This document shows, one piece after another, positions 17,140-27,142 of a stretch of DNA of 64,000 nt (within the stretch, counting starts at the first letter, position 1; each line of letters starts with the position of its first letter). The notes under the pieces are model-generated. The model saw nothing but the letters and a program-made list of their open reading frames with translations. It was not told where the DNA came from and ran no database searches. The stretch is from Prevotella sp. E13-17 (GTDB lineage: Bacteria; Bacteroidota; Bacteroidia; Bacteroidales; Bacteroidaceae). The translations under genes were made by a program, and so were the position numbers. Location of the stretch: NCBI RefSeq assembly GCF_022024035.1, contig NZ_CP091787.1:1922001-1986000 (forward strand), given 5' to 3'.

Positions 17140-17781
17140 ATGTCAAAGACGATATACAACAAATACGACAAGAAGTTGATTGCCTCGCTACCAGTGGCCA
17201 CCTTTGAGGGAAGAATCATTGTAATCTTAACTGCTGGCGAAGCCGAGAAAGCGGTCAACTATCTTCTGTCTCAACCAATACTTGGCTTTGACACAGAGAC
17301 GCGTCCGTCGTTCAAGAAAGGACAGCATCATCAGGTGTCCCTGCTTCAGGTTTCAACAGAAGACACATGTTTCCTGTTTAGGCTGAACCATACGGGAATG
17401 ACTCCTGCGCTACTACAGCTGCTCACCGACAAGACTGTGAAAAAGATTGGATTATCTTGGCACGACGACTTGAATGCGCTACATAAGTTAAGCGACTTTA
17501 AGGCAGGTTGTTTCACAGATATTCAAGACTTTGCAAAAGTGCTAGGCATAGAAGACCTCAGTTTGCAGAAGCTCTATGCCAACCTCTTTGGACAGAAAAT
17601 CAGCAAGCGACAACAGTTGAGCAACTGGGAAGCAGACATATTAAGCGACAAGCAGAAAGTATATGCAGCAACCGATGCTTGGGCGTGTATCAAAATATAC
17701 CAAGAACTGGTTAGGCTGAAAGAGACAAATGACTATCAACTCGTAATACAACAAGAAGACCATGCTCATGCAGAAATATAG
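17140..17781 (+). CDS. 3'-5' exonuclease domain protein (RNase D/WRN-like)
   Basis: A 213-residue DEDDy-type exonuclease. Motif I is GFDTETRP (Asp51, Glu53), motif II GLSWHDDLNALHKL, motif III YAATDAW. It resembles the stand-alone RNase D-like exonucleases, but the HRDC domains of true RNase D are absent. I start at the ATG at 17140; a GTG one codon upstream is possible. It overlaps the methyltransferase start by 20 bp, so it heads a three-gene operon. Confidence 0.88.
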   Translation: MSKTIYNKYDKKLIASLPVATFEGRIIVILTAGEAEKAVNYLLSQPILGFDTETRPSFKKGQHHQVSLLQVSTEDTCFLFRLNHTGMTPALLQLLTDKTVKKIGLSWHDDLNALHKLSDFKAGCFTDIQDFAKVLGIEDLSLQKLYANLFGQKISKRQQLSNWEADILSDKQKVYAATDAWACIKIYQELVRLKETNDYQLVIQQEDHAHAEI

Positions 17782-18946
17782 AAAGATCTATCTAAAAAAA
17801 GGCAAAGAAGAAAGCCTGCTACGTTTTCATCCCTGGGTTTTCTCGGGTGCTATTCAGCAAATAGATGAAGGTATAGAAGAAGGAGAAACTGTTCAGGTGC
17901 TGACCTCGCGCAATGAATTTATAGCTGTAGGCCACTATCAGCAGGGGTCTATAGCTGTGCGCGTTTTATCGTTCAGCAATGTGGCTATTGATGAAAAATT
18001 CTGGCAGTCGCGTCTTTCTTCGGCCTATCAGATGCGTCTTAGCACTGGCATTGCGGGCAATCCCAACAACAACACTTATAGATTGGTGCATGGCGAAGGT
18101 GACAATCTGCCAGGGTTGATTATAGATGTGTATGGACCTACTGCCGTCATGCAGGCACATAGCATCGGCATGCATCTGTGTCGCCACGATATTGCCCGCG
18201 AATTAATTAATGTGATGGGCAGTCATATCAAGAGTATTTATTATAAAAGCGAGACTACCCTACCCTACATGGAACCCGAGAATGGTTTCATTTACGGTGG
18301 ATGCGACGACGATACAGCACTTGAAAATGGTCTGAAGTTTCATGTTGACTGGCTACATGGTCAGAAAACGGGTTTCTTTGTTGATCAGCGCGAGAACCGT
18401 TCGTTGCTTGAACATTATGCCAAAGGCAAAAAAGTGCTGAACATGTTCTGCTACACGGGTGGTTTCTCGTTCTATGCCATGCGGGGCGGGGCCAAGTTAG
18501 TCCACTCTGTTGACAGTTCGGCTAAGGCTATCGACCTTACCCGTAGCAATGTGGAACTGAATTTTCCTGGCGACAAACGTCATGAGGCTTTCTGTGAAGA
18601 TGCATTCAAGTTCCTTGATGGAATGGATGGAAAATATGACCTAATAATCTTGGATCCGCCTGCTTTTGCAAAACACAGAGGTGCGCTTCATAACGCATTG
18701 AAAGGCTATACACGCCTGAACAACAAGGCTTTTGAGAAGATTGCTAAAGGAGGCATTCTGTTCACGTTCTCTTGTTCTCAGGTAGTCACGAAGGAGCATT
18801 TCCGTAATGCAGTCTTTACAGCTGCCGCTCAGGCCAAGCGAAAAGTACGCATTCTCCACCAATTGCACCAACCGGCAGATCATCCCGTGAACATTTATCA
18901 CCCAGAAGGTGAGTATCTGAAAGGACTTGTTCTATATGTTGAATAA
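17762..18946 (+). CDS. rlmI: Class I SAM-dependent rRNA methyltransferase (RlmI-like)
   Basis: A 394-residue protein with an N-terminal PUA RNA-binding domain (FHPWVFSGAIQQID; GHYQQGSIAVRVLS) and a C-terminal Rossmann fold: NMFCYTGGFSFYAMRGGA binds SAM, YDLIILDPPAFAKHR is the catalytic region and FTFSCSQVV holds the conserved cysteine. RlmI makes 5-methylcytosine in 23S rRNA; the exact site is inferred. A second ATG lies two codons in. The tilS start overlaps its end by 11 bp. Confidence 0.93.
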   Translation: MLMQKYRKIYLKKGKEESLLRFHPWVFSGAIQQIDEGIEEGETVQVLTSRNEFIAVGHYQQGSIAVRVLSFSNVAIDEKFWQSRLSSAYQMRLSTGIAGNPNNNTYRLVHGEGDNLPGLIIDVYGPTAVMQAHSIGMHLCRHDIARELINVMGSHIKSIYYKSETTLPYMEPENGFIYGGCDDDTALENGLKFHVDWLHGQKTGFFVDQRENRSLLEHYAKGKKVLNMFCYTGGFSFYAMRGGAKLVHSVDSSAKAIDLTRSNVELNFPGDKRHEAFCEDAFKFLDGMDGKYDLIILDPPAFAKHRGALHNALKGYTRLNNKAFEKIAKGGILFTFSCSQVVTKEHFRNAVFTAAAQAKRKVRILHQLHQPADHPVNIYHPEGEYLKGLVLYVE

Positions 18947-20252
18947 GGTAAAGCAGTTCATCGAACGTCATCATTTGCTCGATATATCACAGAAATATCT
19001 GGTGGCCCTCAGCGGAGGAGCAGACAGTGTCTGCCTTCTGCTGATGCTGAAAGAACTGGGATATGAATTAGAGGCTGTTCATTGCAATTTTAAATTACGC
19101 GGCGAAGAGAGCTACAGAGATGAGGCGTTTGTGAAACAGCTTTGCGACGAACAACAGATAGATTTACACTTGATACATTTTGATACCAAGACCTATGCAT
19201 CACTTCACAAGGTTAGCATTGAAATGGCAGCACGCGAGCTGCGCTACAACTACTTTGAGCAGCTGAGAAAAGACTTAGGATGTGCCGGCATCTGCGTGGC
19301 TCACCATGAGGACGATACTGTAGAAACCATACTGATGAACATCCTGCGCGGTACTGGATTACGCGGATTAACTGGTATCAAACCTTGCAACGGCCATATC
19401 TTACGTCCATTGTTATGTATCAGCCGTCGTAATATAGAAACGTGGCTTGAGGGCAAAGGACAGACTTACGTCACAGACAGCACAAATCTTGAAGCCGATA
19501 TTTTACGAAACAAACTGAGATTACAAGTAATACCACTACTGAATCAGATATCGCCAAGTGCCAAAACAAATATTTTGAAGACGGCTCGCCACATTAGCGA
19601 AGCAACTGTTGTCTATGAAAAAAGCATCAATGACACACTTGCACAAATTCTGAAGAATGATACCATCTCAATAGAACAACTTTGCCAAGAGCCTTCACCC
19701 GAGAGTATTCTCTACGAATGGCTAAATCCAAAGGGGTTCTCTTCACAAACAATCGAAAGTATCAGCGACTCACTGGACCAACTACAGTCGGGACGCGAGT
19801 GGACATCGTCCACACATCAGTTGACGATCCATCGTGGTCAGCTTGTTGCCGAACCACTATTCTCGGCATTACCAACCCTGCAAATACCAGAAACTGGCAT
19901 CTACCATTACAATGGAACCGAAAAGTATCACATTAGGAATGTAGAAGGAAAACTGGTCTTATTCGACCACCAAAGTGCCTGTTTAGATGCAGAAAAGCTA
20001 CGCTTTCCACTCACAATTCGTCCTGTTTTGACAGGCGATCGCTTTCAACCTTTTGGAATGAAAGGCACCAGATTGGTGAGTGACTTCCTTACCGATACAC
20101 ATTTAAACATTTTCGAAAAGCGAAGAACGCTGGTTATCTGTGATGCAAGAGGGAATATTGTTTGGCTTGTTGGTCATCGACCCGACCATCGTTTCTGCGT
20201 CACCGACAGCACTAAGAACACAATTGTTATTTCCATAGAAAAACTAAAGTAA
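18936..20252 (+). CDS. tilS: tRNA(Ile)-lysidine synthase TilS
   Basis: A 438-residue enzyme that converts C34 of tRNA-Ile(CAU) to lysidine, so it is essential for AUA decoding. The PP-loop is ALSGGADS (24-31), followed by HHEDDTVETILMNILRGTGL and the C-terminal substrate-binding region (RPVLTGDRFQPFGMKGTRLV). The ATG at 18936 overlaps the rlmI end; a TTG upstream is less likely. Confidence 0.96.
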   Translation: MLNKVKQFIERHHLLDISQKYLVALSGGADSVCLLLMLKELGYELEAVHCNFKLRGEESYRDEAFVKQLCDEQQIDLHLIHFDTKTYASLHKVSIEMAARELRYNYFEQLRKDLGCAGICVAHHEDDTVETILMNILRGTGLRGLTGIKPCNGHILRPLLCISRRNIETWLEGKGQTYVTDSTNLEADILRNKLRLQVIPLLNQISPSAKTNILKTARHISEATVVYEKSINDTLAQILKNDTISIEQLCQEPSPESILYEWLNPKGFSSQTIESISDSLDQLQSGREWTSSTHQLTIHRGQLVAEPLFSALPTLQIPETGIYHYNGTEKYHIRNVEGKLVLFDHQSACLDAEKLRFPLTIRPVLTGDRFQPFGMKGTRLVSDFLTDTHLNIFEKRRTLVICDARGNIVWLVGHRPDHRFCVTDSTKNTIVISIEKLK

Positions 20253-20253
20253 A

Positions 20254-20285
20254 TTTGGTCGTATCGAAAATAATATATAATTTTG
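20254..20285 (+). promoter_or_regulatory. Promoter of uxaB
   Basis: -33 TTTG (20254-20257), 20-nt spacer, -7 TAatTTTG (20278-20285), with a leader of about 35 nt. Confidence 0.75.
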
Positions 20286-20325
20286 CACTCAACATAGAAC
20301 AAATATCTCTAAAACAAACAAGAAA

Positions 20326-21768
20326 ATGTTGAAACCGTTAAACAAGCATTTTGCACCTAAGAGCGTAATGCCCGAGAAGGTGATTCAGTTTGGCGAAGGA
20401 AATTTCCTTCGTGCTTTCGTTGATTGGATTATCTGGAACATGAACCAGAAAACCAATTTCAATGGATCAGTCGTTGTAGTACAACCTCTGGCACAAGGTA
20501 TGGTTGATTGGTTGAATGGACAGGACTGCCTGTATCATGTCAATCTGCAGGGACGTGAAAACGGAAAACCCGTCAACACACTGGAGCGTATTGACGTGAT
20601 TAGCCGTTGTCTGAACCCCTATTCTCAGAACGAGGCTTTTATGGCACTTGCCGATCAACCTGAAATTCGTTTTGTGATCTCAAACACAACAGAAGCTGGT
20701 ATTAATTTTGATCCAGAGTGCAAACTGGATGACAAGCCCGCTAGCAGCTACCCGGGCAAACTTGTGCAGTTATTGTATCGTCGCTACCAGACATTCAACG
20801 GTGATCCCACAAAAGGCCTGATTATATTCCCTTGCGAGCTAATTTTCCTGAATGGTCATGTTCTCAAGGACTGCATCCGCAAATATATTGAGCTATGGAA
20901 GTTGCCAAAGGACTTCAGCAAGTGGTTCGAAGAGTCTTGCGGTGTTTATGCAACGTTGGTAGATCGTATCGTTCCTGGTTTCCCTCGTAAGGAGATTGCA
21001 CAGATTCAGGAAAAGATTGGCTATCGTGACAACCTCGTGGTTCAAGCAGAGAACTTCCACCTATGGGTCATCGAAGCGCCAAAAGAGGTGGCTAACGAGT
21101 TCCCCGCCGACAAAGCAGGTCTGCACGTTCTGTTCGTGCCATCAGAGGAGCCCTACCACAAGCGTAAGGTTACGCTTCTGAATGGTCCTCATACCGTTCT
21201 CTCACCTGTGGCATATCTCAGCGGCATCAATATCGTTCGCGATGCTTGCAATCACGAGATCATTGGCAAATACATTCACAAAGTTCAGTTTGAAGAGCTG
21301 ATGCAGACACTTGATCTTCCCATGGAAGAATTGGAGAAGTTTGCTAGCGACGTACTGGAGCGCTTCGACAATCCCTTTGTTGATCATCAAGTGACCAGCA
21401 TTATGCTGAACTCATTCCCCAAATTCCAGGCTCGCGACCTGCCCGGTTTAAAGACATATTTAGAGCGAAAGGGCGAACTGCCAAAGGGACTCGTCTTCGG
21501 ACTTGCAGCCATTATCACATACTATAAAGGCGGTAAGCGCCAAGATGGTGCGGAGATAACGCCTAATGACGATCCTAAGATCATCGAACTGCTGCAACAA
21601 CTGTGGGCAACAAACGACACACAGAAAGTGGCTGATGGTGTGCTTGCAGCCGACTTTATCTGGCAGGAAGATCTTAATAAGGTTGATGGATTGAACAAAA
21701 TGGTTAAAGAATTCCTTGATCTCATCCAGCTCAAAGGTATGCTTGAGGCCGTTAAGACAATACTTTAG
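20326..21768 (+). CDS. uxaB: Tagaturonate reductase (altronate oxidoreductase)
   Basis: A 480-residue NAD-dependent enzyme of the mannitol dehydrogenase superfamily that interconverts tagaturonate and altronate in galacturonate (pectin) catabolism. The N-terminal Rossmann motif is FGEGNFLRAFVDW and the catalytic lysine motif is HKRKVTLLNGPHTV (about 278-291). It stands alone, without uxaA or uxaC nearby. Its stop overlaps the stop of the convergent EEP gene. Confidence 0.92.
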   Translation: MLKPLNKHFAPKSVMPEKVIQFGEGNFLRAFVDWIIWNMNQKTNFNGSVVVVQPLAQGMVDWLNGQDCLYHVNLQGRENGKPVNTLERIDVISRCLNPYSQNEAFMALADQPEIRFVISNTTEAGINFDPECKLDDKPASSYPGKLVQLLYRRYQTFNGDPTKGLIIFPCELIFLNGHVLKDCIRKYIELWKLPKDFSKWFEESCGVYATLVDRIVPGFPRKEIAQIQEKIGYRDNLVVQAENFHLWVIEAPKEVANEFPADKAGLHVLFVPSEEPYHKRKVTLLNGPHTVLSPVAYLSGINIVRDACNHEIIGKYIHKVQFEELMQTLDLPMEELEKFASDVLERFDNPFVDHQVTSIMLNSFPKFQARDLPGLKTYLERKGELPKGLVFGLAAIITYYKGGKRQDGAEITPNDDPKIIELLQQLWATNDTQKVADGVLAADFIWQEDLNKVDGLNKMVKEFLDLIQLKGMLEAVKTIL

Positions 21769-22682
21769 AACTTAAATTTCACAATGAGTGGCAGGTGGTC
21801 GCTGAACCCTTTTTGAAACCGCACGCCATTAAACGAACGCAAAGGACGCTTTCCTCCGAAACGAGTATCTTCGTCTAGGAGGAAAGCTTCATCATTTATA
21901 TAGGTTTGTTCTACACGATTAGCCACCTTTTCCGAACAGAAAAAGTGATCCAAAGAGCGCCACTCACCATGATAACGATAGGTGCCTTTTGCATATCCAT
22001 TTTTACCTTGTGAGTTCTTGGTGACGTTGACAAGTGAGAATTCTTCCAGGTACTTCAACGATGCATTATCGATATAATCATTAAAGTCGCCTGTGATAAT
22101 TACGTTTTCCTGATGACATAATTGCACTTGCTGGCTTATCATCTGTGCCACTTTCATGCGATACGAGCGTGTTTCACGTTCACCACCATATCTGCTTGGA
22201 GCGTGAACCACATAAATATGTAGTGTATCGCCTGTTATAATTTGTCCCTGCACATACAGCACATCGCGTGTTGGTCGCATCCCCGGCAATACTGGCACCT
22301 CTATTGACTCATAGCAAAGCGGACGAAAAGAAGCCGGTTGAAAGAGTAACGCAACATCGAGCCCACGTACATCGGGTGAAGTGGTCATCAAATACTCATA
22401 ACCTGCATTACGCAACAAAGAACGTCGCGTCAGCTGATGCAATACCGAATCATTTTCAACTTCTACCAATGCGACAATATCTGGCAGACATGAGGAACAC
22501 GACAAGATCTCTTGACCGATTCTATTCAATTTTCCCCAATAGCGAGTTCTTGTCCAATGACGTTTCCCCTCGGGCAGAAACTCACTGTCCTCCTTCCCCA
22601 CATCGTGAGTTGTGTCAAACAGGTTTTCACAGTTTAACTCAACAAATGTGAGAAAGGAGGACAGCAAAAGGGATAATATCAT
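21765..22682 (-). CDS. Endonuclease/exonuclease/phosphatase family protein
   Basis: A 305-residue EEP-fold hydrolase with an N-terminal hydrophobic signal. It shows LNCENLFDT (17-25), VALVEVEND, ITGDFNDYID and C-terminal GFSDHLPLIVKF, the conserved metal and catalytic residues. The substrate (nucleic acid or phosphoester) is unknown. It is the last gene of the LysM-PorT-POT-EEP operon, starting one base after the POT gene. Confidence 0.9.
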   Translation of the reverse strand: MILSLLLSSFLTFVELNCENLFDTTHDVGKEDSEFLPEGKRHWTRTRYWGKLNRIGQEILSCSSCLPDIVALVEVENDSVLHQLTRRSLLRNAGYEYLMTTSPDVRGLDVALLFQPASFRPLCYESIEVPVLPGMRPTRDVLYVQGQIITGDTLHIYVVHAPSRYGGERETRSYRMKVAQMISQQVQLCHQENVIITGDFNDYIDNASLKYLEEFSLVNVTKNSQGKNGYAKGTYRYHGEWRSLDHFFCSEKVANRVEQTYINDEAFLLDEDTRFGGKRPLRSFNGVRFQKGFSDHLPLIVKFKF

Positions 22683-22683
22683 C

Positions 22684-24195
22684 TTAGCAGACTTTCTCCA
22701 GTCGTTTCATAATTAAGAACATGAAAGCTGCTGCCAACAGGCATAGACATGCAAATACTGCCCATACAGTCCATAGAGGAAGGTCACCCCAAAGAAGTCC
22801 ACCAACCATCACAAGTTGGTTGCCGAGGGCTGTAGAAACAAACCATCCGCCCATGCACGCACCTTTGTATTTTGGAGGTGCGACCTTAGATACGAACGAG
22901 ATACCCATTGGCGAGAGCAACAGCTCACCAAAAGTAAGAATAAGGTATGTACTAATCAACCAGTATGAAGACACGCGGGGAGCTGCATCACCAAGACTAG
23001 CTTGATCTGCAGGCGAAGGTAAGGTGAGTGAAGCATAGAGCATCAAGCAGAATGCCACAGCAGCCACAATCATACCATAAGCAATTTTGCGTGGTGCCTT
23101 AGGCTCTTTATTACGAGCTGCGAGCCATCCAAATATAGCAAGCGATACAGGTGTCAGTGCTACTACATAGAAGGGGTTGAACTGTTGGAAGATTGGAGCC
23201 TTAACTTCAACACTACCTTCAATTGAATTATAACTATAACTTAAGAAAGCCAGAGCAGCAATGATAACCAGACCGCTTTTTACCTTACCCGAAAATGATT
23301 TACCCTGAAACAGAGAGAATGCCGCATAAACCATGACAATGATAGCCACGAGGTTCCAAACATTAAACGCCATGGCTTTCAAACCATCAGCAGAAGTCTC
23401 AGTAAACTCATTGGCGAAATAGGTCAGTGAAAGACCATTTTGATGGAATGACATCCAGAAGAAAGCCACAACACCAAACACAAGTAACAATGCAATCAGG
23501 CGCTCTTTTGTTTCAGAAGGCGAGAGCGTGTCTTCCTCAGAGGTATTTCCATTCTTTTTAGAACCACCCTCAACATGGCGGAAAGTACTGCGGAATGCAT
23601 AGTAAATTGCAATGGATAGTATCAATGAAGCACATGCTACTGCGAAAGCAAAATGATATGAGTCGTTTTCACTGACATTAAGACTCTGCTGAGCCCATTC
23701 CATAATACGAATAGCCGCCGTTGGAGCAAACAGTGCACCGATGTTGATGGCCATATAGAAAATTGAAAAGCCAGAGTCGCGCTTATCAGCGAACTGCGGA
23801 TCATTATAAAGATCGCCCACCATTACTTGCAGGTTACCTTTAAAAAGACCTGTCCCCAAGCCGATACTCAACAGGGCAACCAACATTACCACAAGTGCTA
23901 CCGTGTTGCCGCCCAAGGGAACAGAGAGCAACAGATAGCCCAAAAACATAATGATAATACCTGTGGTTACCATTTTTCCAAACCCAAACTTATCAGCCAT
24001 AAAGCCACCAATAAGAGGGAAGAAGTAAACAAACATCAAGAACGAACTGTAAATGACGCCGGCTGTGCCAGGTGTCAATCCGTAATTAGCTCTTAAAAAC
24101 AAAGCAAAGACGGCCAACATCGTGTAATAGCCGAATCGCTCTCCTGTGTTGGCAAGCGCCAAAGCATAAAGACCTTTAGGTTGGTTTTCAAACAT
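22684..24195 (-). CDS. POT-family peptide MFS transporter
   Basis: A 503-residue proton-coupled oligopeptide transporter with 12 or more helices. The signature at the first helix reads NTGERFGYYTM. Canonical POT proteins have ExxERFxYY, so the first glutamate is an asparagine here, which may change proton coupling. Other landmarks are GGFMADKFGFGKMV and a GDLYNDP loop. It starts 2 nt after the PorT-like gene stop. Confidence 0.9.
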   Translation of the reverse strand: MFENQPKGLYALALANTGERFGYYTMLAVFALFLRANYGLTPGTAGVIYSSFLMFVYFFPLIGGFMADKFGFGKMVTTGIIIMFLGYLLLSVPLGGNTVALVVMLVALLSIGLGTGLFKGNLQVMVGDLYNDPQFADKRDSGFSIFYMAINIGALFAPTAAIRIMEWAQQSLNVSENDSYHFAFAVACASLILSIAIYYAFRSTFRHVEGGSKKNGNTSEEDTLSPSETKERLIALLLVFGVVAFFWMSFHQNGLSLTYFANEFTETSADGLKAMAFNVWNLVAIIVMVYAAFSLFQGKSFSGKVKSGLVIIAALAFLSYSYNSIEGSVEVKAPIFQQFNPFYVVALTPVSLAIFGWLAARNKEPKAPRKIAYGMIVAAVAFCLMLYASLTLPSPADQASLGDAAPRVSSYWLISTYLILTFGELLLSPMGISFVSKVAPPKYKGACMGGWFVSTALGNQLVMVGGLLWGDLPLWTVWAVFACLCLLAAAFMFLIMKRLEKVC

Positions 24196-24197
24196 AA

Positions 24198-24974
24198 TTA
24201 TTTAATTTTGGAATTTTTACTTTTAACTAAGTCGAAGAGATAAGTCATCTTAATAACGATATTGCTGATATTAGAACGAGCAAAATAGTCATGCTTAGAA
24301 TTACCATAGATGTCTCCAAGGCCATAATAATAACGACCTTCGAGCAGCAGATGACCTGCATGTGGAATTGAGAGTTCCAATCCCAAACCTGCAGCAATGC
24401 CATAATCCACCTTATGTTCAACCGACATTGTATCCTGGGCAATGATAGTAGAAGTGCGTGAACCTATGTTGATATCTTTAAATTCAAAGTTCTTCTGTGT
24501 CTTCTCGTTAAGAAATACACCAATTTGGGGACCTGCCTGAAAGAAAAACTGCAGGCCACGACGTTCACGTCCCCACCCCAAACGAGCAAAAACAGGAATC
24601 TGAAGATAAGTCATATCGCGCTGGTATGATTCTGCCAATCCCGTTACTGTATTGACAACCAGCTCGTCTTCTGGCGTTTTAATATCTTCCTTCCACCCCA
24701 GCTGGGTATAGTTTACCTCTGCTACTACAGCACAAATACTGTTGAAATACTTTTCAGAAGTATATCGCAGAGTCAAGCCTCCAGTAAGTCCCGTATGCTG
24801 ACTTTGCGGTACTGTTGGCGTAAAACCAACATTGCTAAGTACGTAACCACCATTGAAACCAATGGAAAACTCATTACGATAATCTCCAATCTGGGCCTTG
24901 ACTGCAGACGTAAGAGCCAACAAGGCTATTAAGAGAGAGAAACGCTTCACCTTTCTATTAATAATTAAGAGCAT
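24198..24974 (-). CDS. PorT-like outer-membrane beta-barrel protein
   Basis: A 258-residue outer-membrane protein. A signal sequence (MLLIINRKVKRFSLLIALLA through VKAQ) is followed by alternating beta-strands (FSIGFNGGYVLSNVGF, LQFFFQAGPQIGVFL, ISNIVIKMTYLFDL), the PorT/OmpW-like barrel pattern. PorT is linked to type IX secretion in Porphyromonas; that role here is inference. The chosen start overlaps the LysM gene end by 17 bp; a longer frame to 25034 lacks a signal peptide at its start. Confidence 0.75.
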   Translation of the reverse strand: MLLIINRKVKRFSLLIALLALTSAVKAQIGDYRNEFSIGFNGGYVLSNVGFTPTVPQSQHTGLTGGLTLRYTSEKYFNSICAVVAEVNYTQLGWKEDIKTPEDELVVNTVTGLAESYQRDMTYLQIPVFARLGWGRERRGLQFFFQAGPQIGVFLNEKTQKNFEFKDINIGSRTSTIIAQDTMSVEHKVDYGIAAGLGLELSIPHAGHLLLEGRYYYGLGDIYGNSKHDYFARSNISNIVIKMTYLFDLVKSKNSKIK

Positions 24975-26292
24975 CGATTGTGAAGTCAGGTTTATAATGA
25001 ATAAACATATATGCTTTATTTTGTAATCCGCCATGCCCTATACGCTCGAACTTTAGCGGAGTTTGCACCACCTGATAGTTAAATCTGCCAGGGGCCCCAT
25101 CGAACTGCATTCCATACTTATGGAGGCCACGCAGGAAATAGACCGCATGATCAAAACCTGTGAGCGCGAAACGAGGCATGATTGTAATCATGTCCTGATG
25201 GAAATTCCAACGATAGCGTTGCAATAAACGTATGGTCAGTGGCGAATTGATATTCGTATAGAATGGTGCAGGAATATAGGTGTCAAAGCGGTGGAAGTTT
25301 GAGTGCTGTGCATAGATGCCTCCCAACCACTCTGTGTAGCCAAACACAGAAATCTTCACGTCTGGGTGTTGCTGGAGAATGGTATCCAGCCTTTTAAACA
25401 GCGGAGTTATAAAAGATGTATTCTCAGAATTAAGAACAACCACATTAGATACACCTTTCAAAAAGGCACCCATAAAATTAAGGTCAGACGAGTAGATACT
25501 TGTAAGATTATACATCTTACCATCCTTCTCAAACTGTTTTCTTAAAGCAGATGTAAATCCTCCCTTAGAACTATTGGCATCACTACAATTTACAATAATT
25601 GGATGATAATCCCTAAACCACACAGAGAAACGACGTGCAGTGATGTCATCGAGATCTGAAGAGGGTTGATAGATCTGAAAAATGTATCTGTTATTAACCA
25701 ACTCGGGGATATCAAGTGAAAATGGTACCACCATCAAGCACTGATGTTGCTGGGCAAAAGCTGCCAACGTTGGCACATGCTTATTATAGTAAGGACCAAT
25801 CAAAAGGTCACACTTAGCATTCTCAATCTGAGGCAATAAAGCACCAAGGTTTGTGTTTTCTGATAAATTCCAAGCGTGCACATCTACTGAAATCCCCTCG
25901 TACTTCATACTATCACAAGCCATCAACACACCTCGATAGTACTCCAGCATACGCCTACCATCATCGCTTTGAAGATTTAACGGCAACAACACCCCCAAAC
26001 GGATTGGACGCTGACGGACATCATCAACTGCAAAATTCGTACGAACATTCTGACTAGCGCCATTTGTTGTTACCGGAATATTAATCAGATCACCTTTCTT
26101 CAACTGATAGTCCGACTGAAGCATAACCGGATTGGCTTGCCTCAACTGTTCTTGGGTGATACCATACATTCGAGCTATACCATATACAGTTTCTTTCTTC
26201 TGTACTCTATGCACCTTAACGTATTGTGCACGAATAACACCTACACAACACGTTAGAAGAACAATGCAAATACAACGTAACAATCGAACCAT
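24958..26292 (-). CDS. LysM domain protein with periplasmic-binding-like domain
   Basis: A 444-residue exported protein: signal peptide (MVRLLRCICIVLLTCCVGVI), LysM at about 26-73 (KKETVYGIARMYGITQEQL; YQLKKGDLINIPV), then a type 1 periplasmic-binding fold (IRLGVLLPLNLQSDDGRRML, CDLLIGPYYNKHVPTLAAFA). It probably binds peptidoglycan and a small ligand. The ATG at 26292 is preferred because the -7 box at 26320-26327 lies in the longer frame. It is the first gene of a tight four-gene operon. Confidence 0.9.
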   Translation of the reverse strand: MVRLLRCICIVLLTCCVGVIRAQYVKVHRVQKKETVYGIARMYGITQEQLRQANPVMLQSDYQLKKGDLINIPVTTNGASQNVRTNFAVDDVRQRPIRLGVLLPLNLQSDDGRRMLEYYRGVLMACDSMKYEGISVDVHAWNLSENTNLGALLPQIENAKCDLLIGPYYNKHVPTLAAFAQQHQCLMVVPFSLDIPELVNNRYIFQIYQPSSDLDDITARRFSVWFRDYHPIIVNCSDANSSKGGFTSALRKQFEKDGKMYNLTSIYSSDLNFMGAFLKGVSNVVVLNSENTSFITPLFKRLDTILQQHPDVKISVFGYTEWLGGIYAQHSNFHRFDTYIPAPFYTNINSPLTIRLLQRYRWNFHQDMITIMPRFALTGFDHAVYFLRGLHKYGMQFDGAPGRFNYQVVQTPLKFERIGHGGLQNKAYMFIHYKPDFTIDALNY

Positions 26293-26319
26293 AATATTTA
26301 TAATCTGCTTATTCGACTG

Positions 26320-26410
26320 CAAAAATACGAAATAATTATGAAATGATTGCAAGCAAACAAAAAAATGTTCTAACAAACAAAGCTTTATTATCAATAAATT
26401 AGTATCTTTG
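26320..26410. promoter_or_regulatory. Divergent promoters for the LysM operon and the CHU_C gene
   Basis: Minus strand TAttTTTG at 26320-26327 drives the LysM operon. Plus strand TAtcTTTG at 26403-26410 drives the CHU_C-type gene 21 nt downstream. Confidence 0.65.
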
Positions 26411-26430
26411 CACATTAAAATATAAAAATA

Positions 26431-27129
26431 ATGAAAAATAGAATCATCAGTTCCCTTTGGTTTTCTTTAATGCTTTTACCCTTGACAGTAACAGCACAGA
26501 AAGTTAATCCTATGGCATATTATGTCGATGATGAGATGAAAGCACAGGTATCATCGAACATTTCAAATGCGCAAGCACCGCTTGAAGTGACATTCAAGGC
26601 GAACCCTACAAATATCGGCGACCATATTCTGTCATATGAATGGCATTTTAGAAAGAAAACAAATACAGACTACGAGGAATTGTTTGTCAGATACGAGGAA
26701 GAAACGGAGTACACTTTTCGCGAGTCGGGAACGTACAGCATACTACTTAAGACTAAGCTTGACAATCAAGAAACCGGACTTGAAGATCAAGAAATTGTAA
26801 TTACCATTGTGGAAAGCAAGTTGGAATTTCCAAATGCATTCTCGCCCAATGGAGATGGCATCAACGATACCTTCAAAGCTAAAGAGGGATACAAGAGCAT
26901 TGTTAAGTTCAAGGCAATCATCTTGAACCGATGGGGACAAAAGCTTTATGAGTGGAACAATCCCGCTGGCGAATGGGACGGCAAGTTCAATGGAAAGCCA
27001 GTGAAAGACGGAGTTTATTATCTCTATGTAAATGCAAAAGGTGCGGATGGAGCTGTTTACGAGTTTCGTAAGGACATTAACCTGCTTAGAGGGTTTACAG
27101 ACGGAGGTTCTTCAACCTCGACAAAATAA
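26431..27129 (+). CDS. T9SS-exported protein with CHU_C (gliding-type) sorting domain
   Basis: A 232-residue exported protein. The signal peptide is followed by a PKD-like beta-sandwich (APLEVTFKANPTNIG, HILSYEWHFRKK). The C-terminal half is a type B sorting domain: FPNAFSPNGDGINDTFKA, ILNRWGQKLYEWNN, GVYYLYVNAKGADG. Such domains direct export by type IX secretion with the partner PorP/SprF-like proteins. It has its own promoter and precedes uvrA by 13 bp. Confidence 0.9.
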   Translation: MKNRIISSLWFSLMLLPLTVTAQKVNPMAYYVDDEMKAQVSSNISNAQAPLEVTFKANPTNIGDHILSYEWHFRKKTNTDYEELFVRYEEETEYTFRESGTYSILLKTKLDNQETGLEDQEIVITIVESKLEFPNAFSPNGDGINDTFKAKEGYKSIVKFKAIILNRWGQKLYEWNNPAGEWDGKFNGKPVKDGVYYLYVNAKGADGAVYEFRKDINLLRGFTDGGSSTSTK

Positions 27130-27142
27130 TGAATAAGACGAC

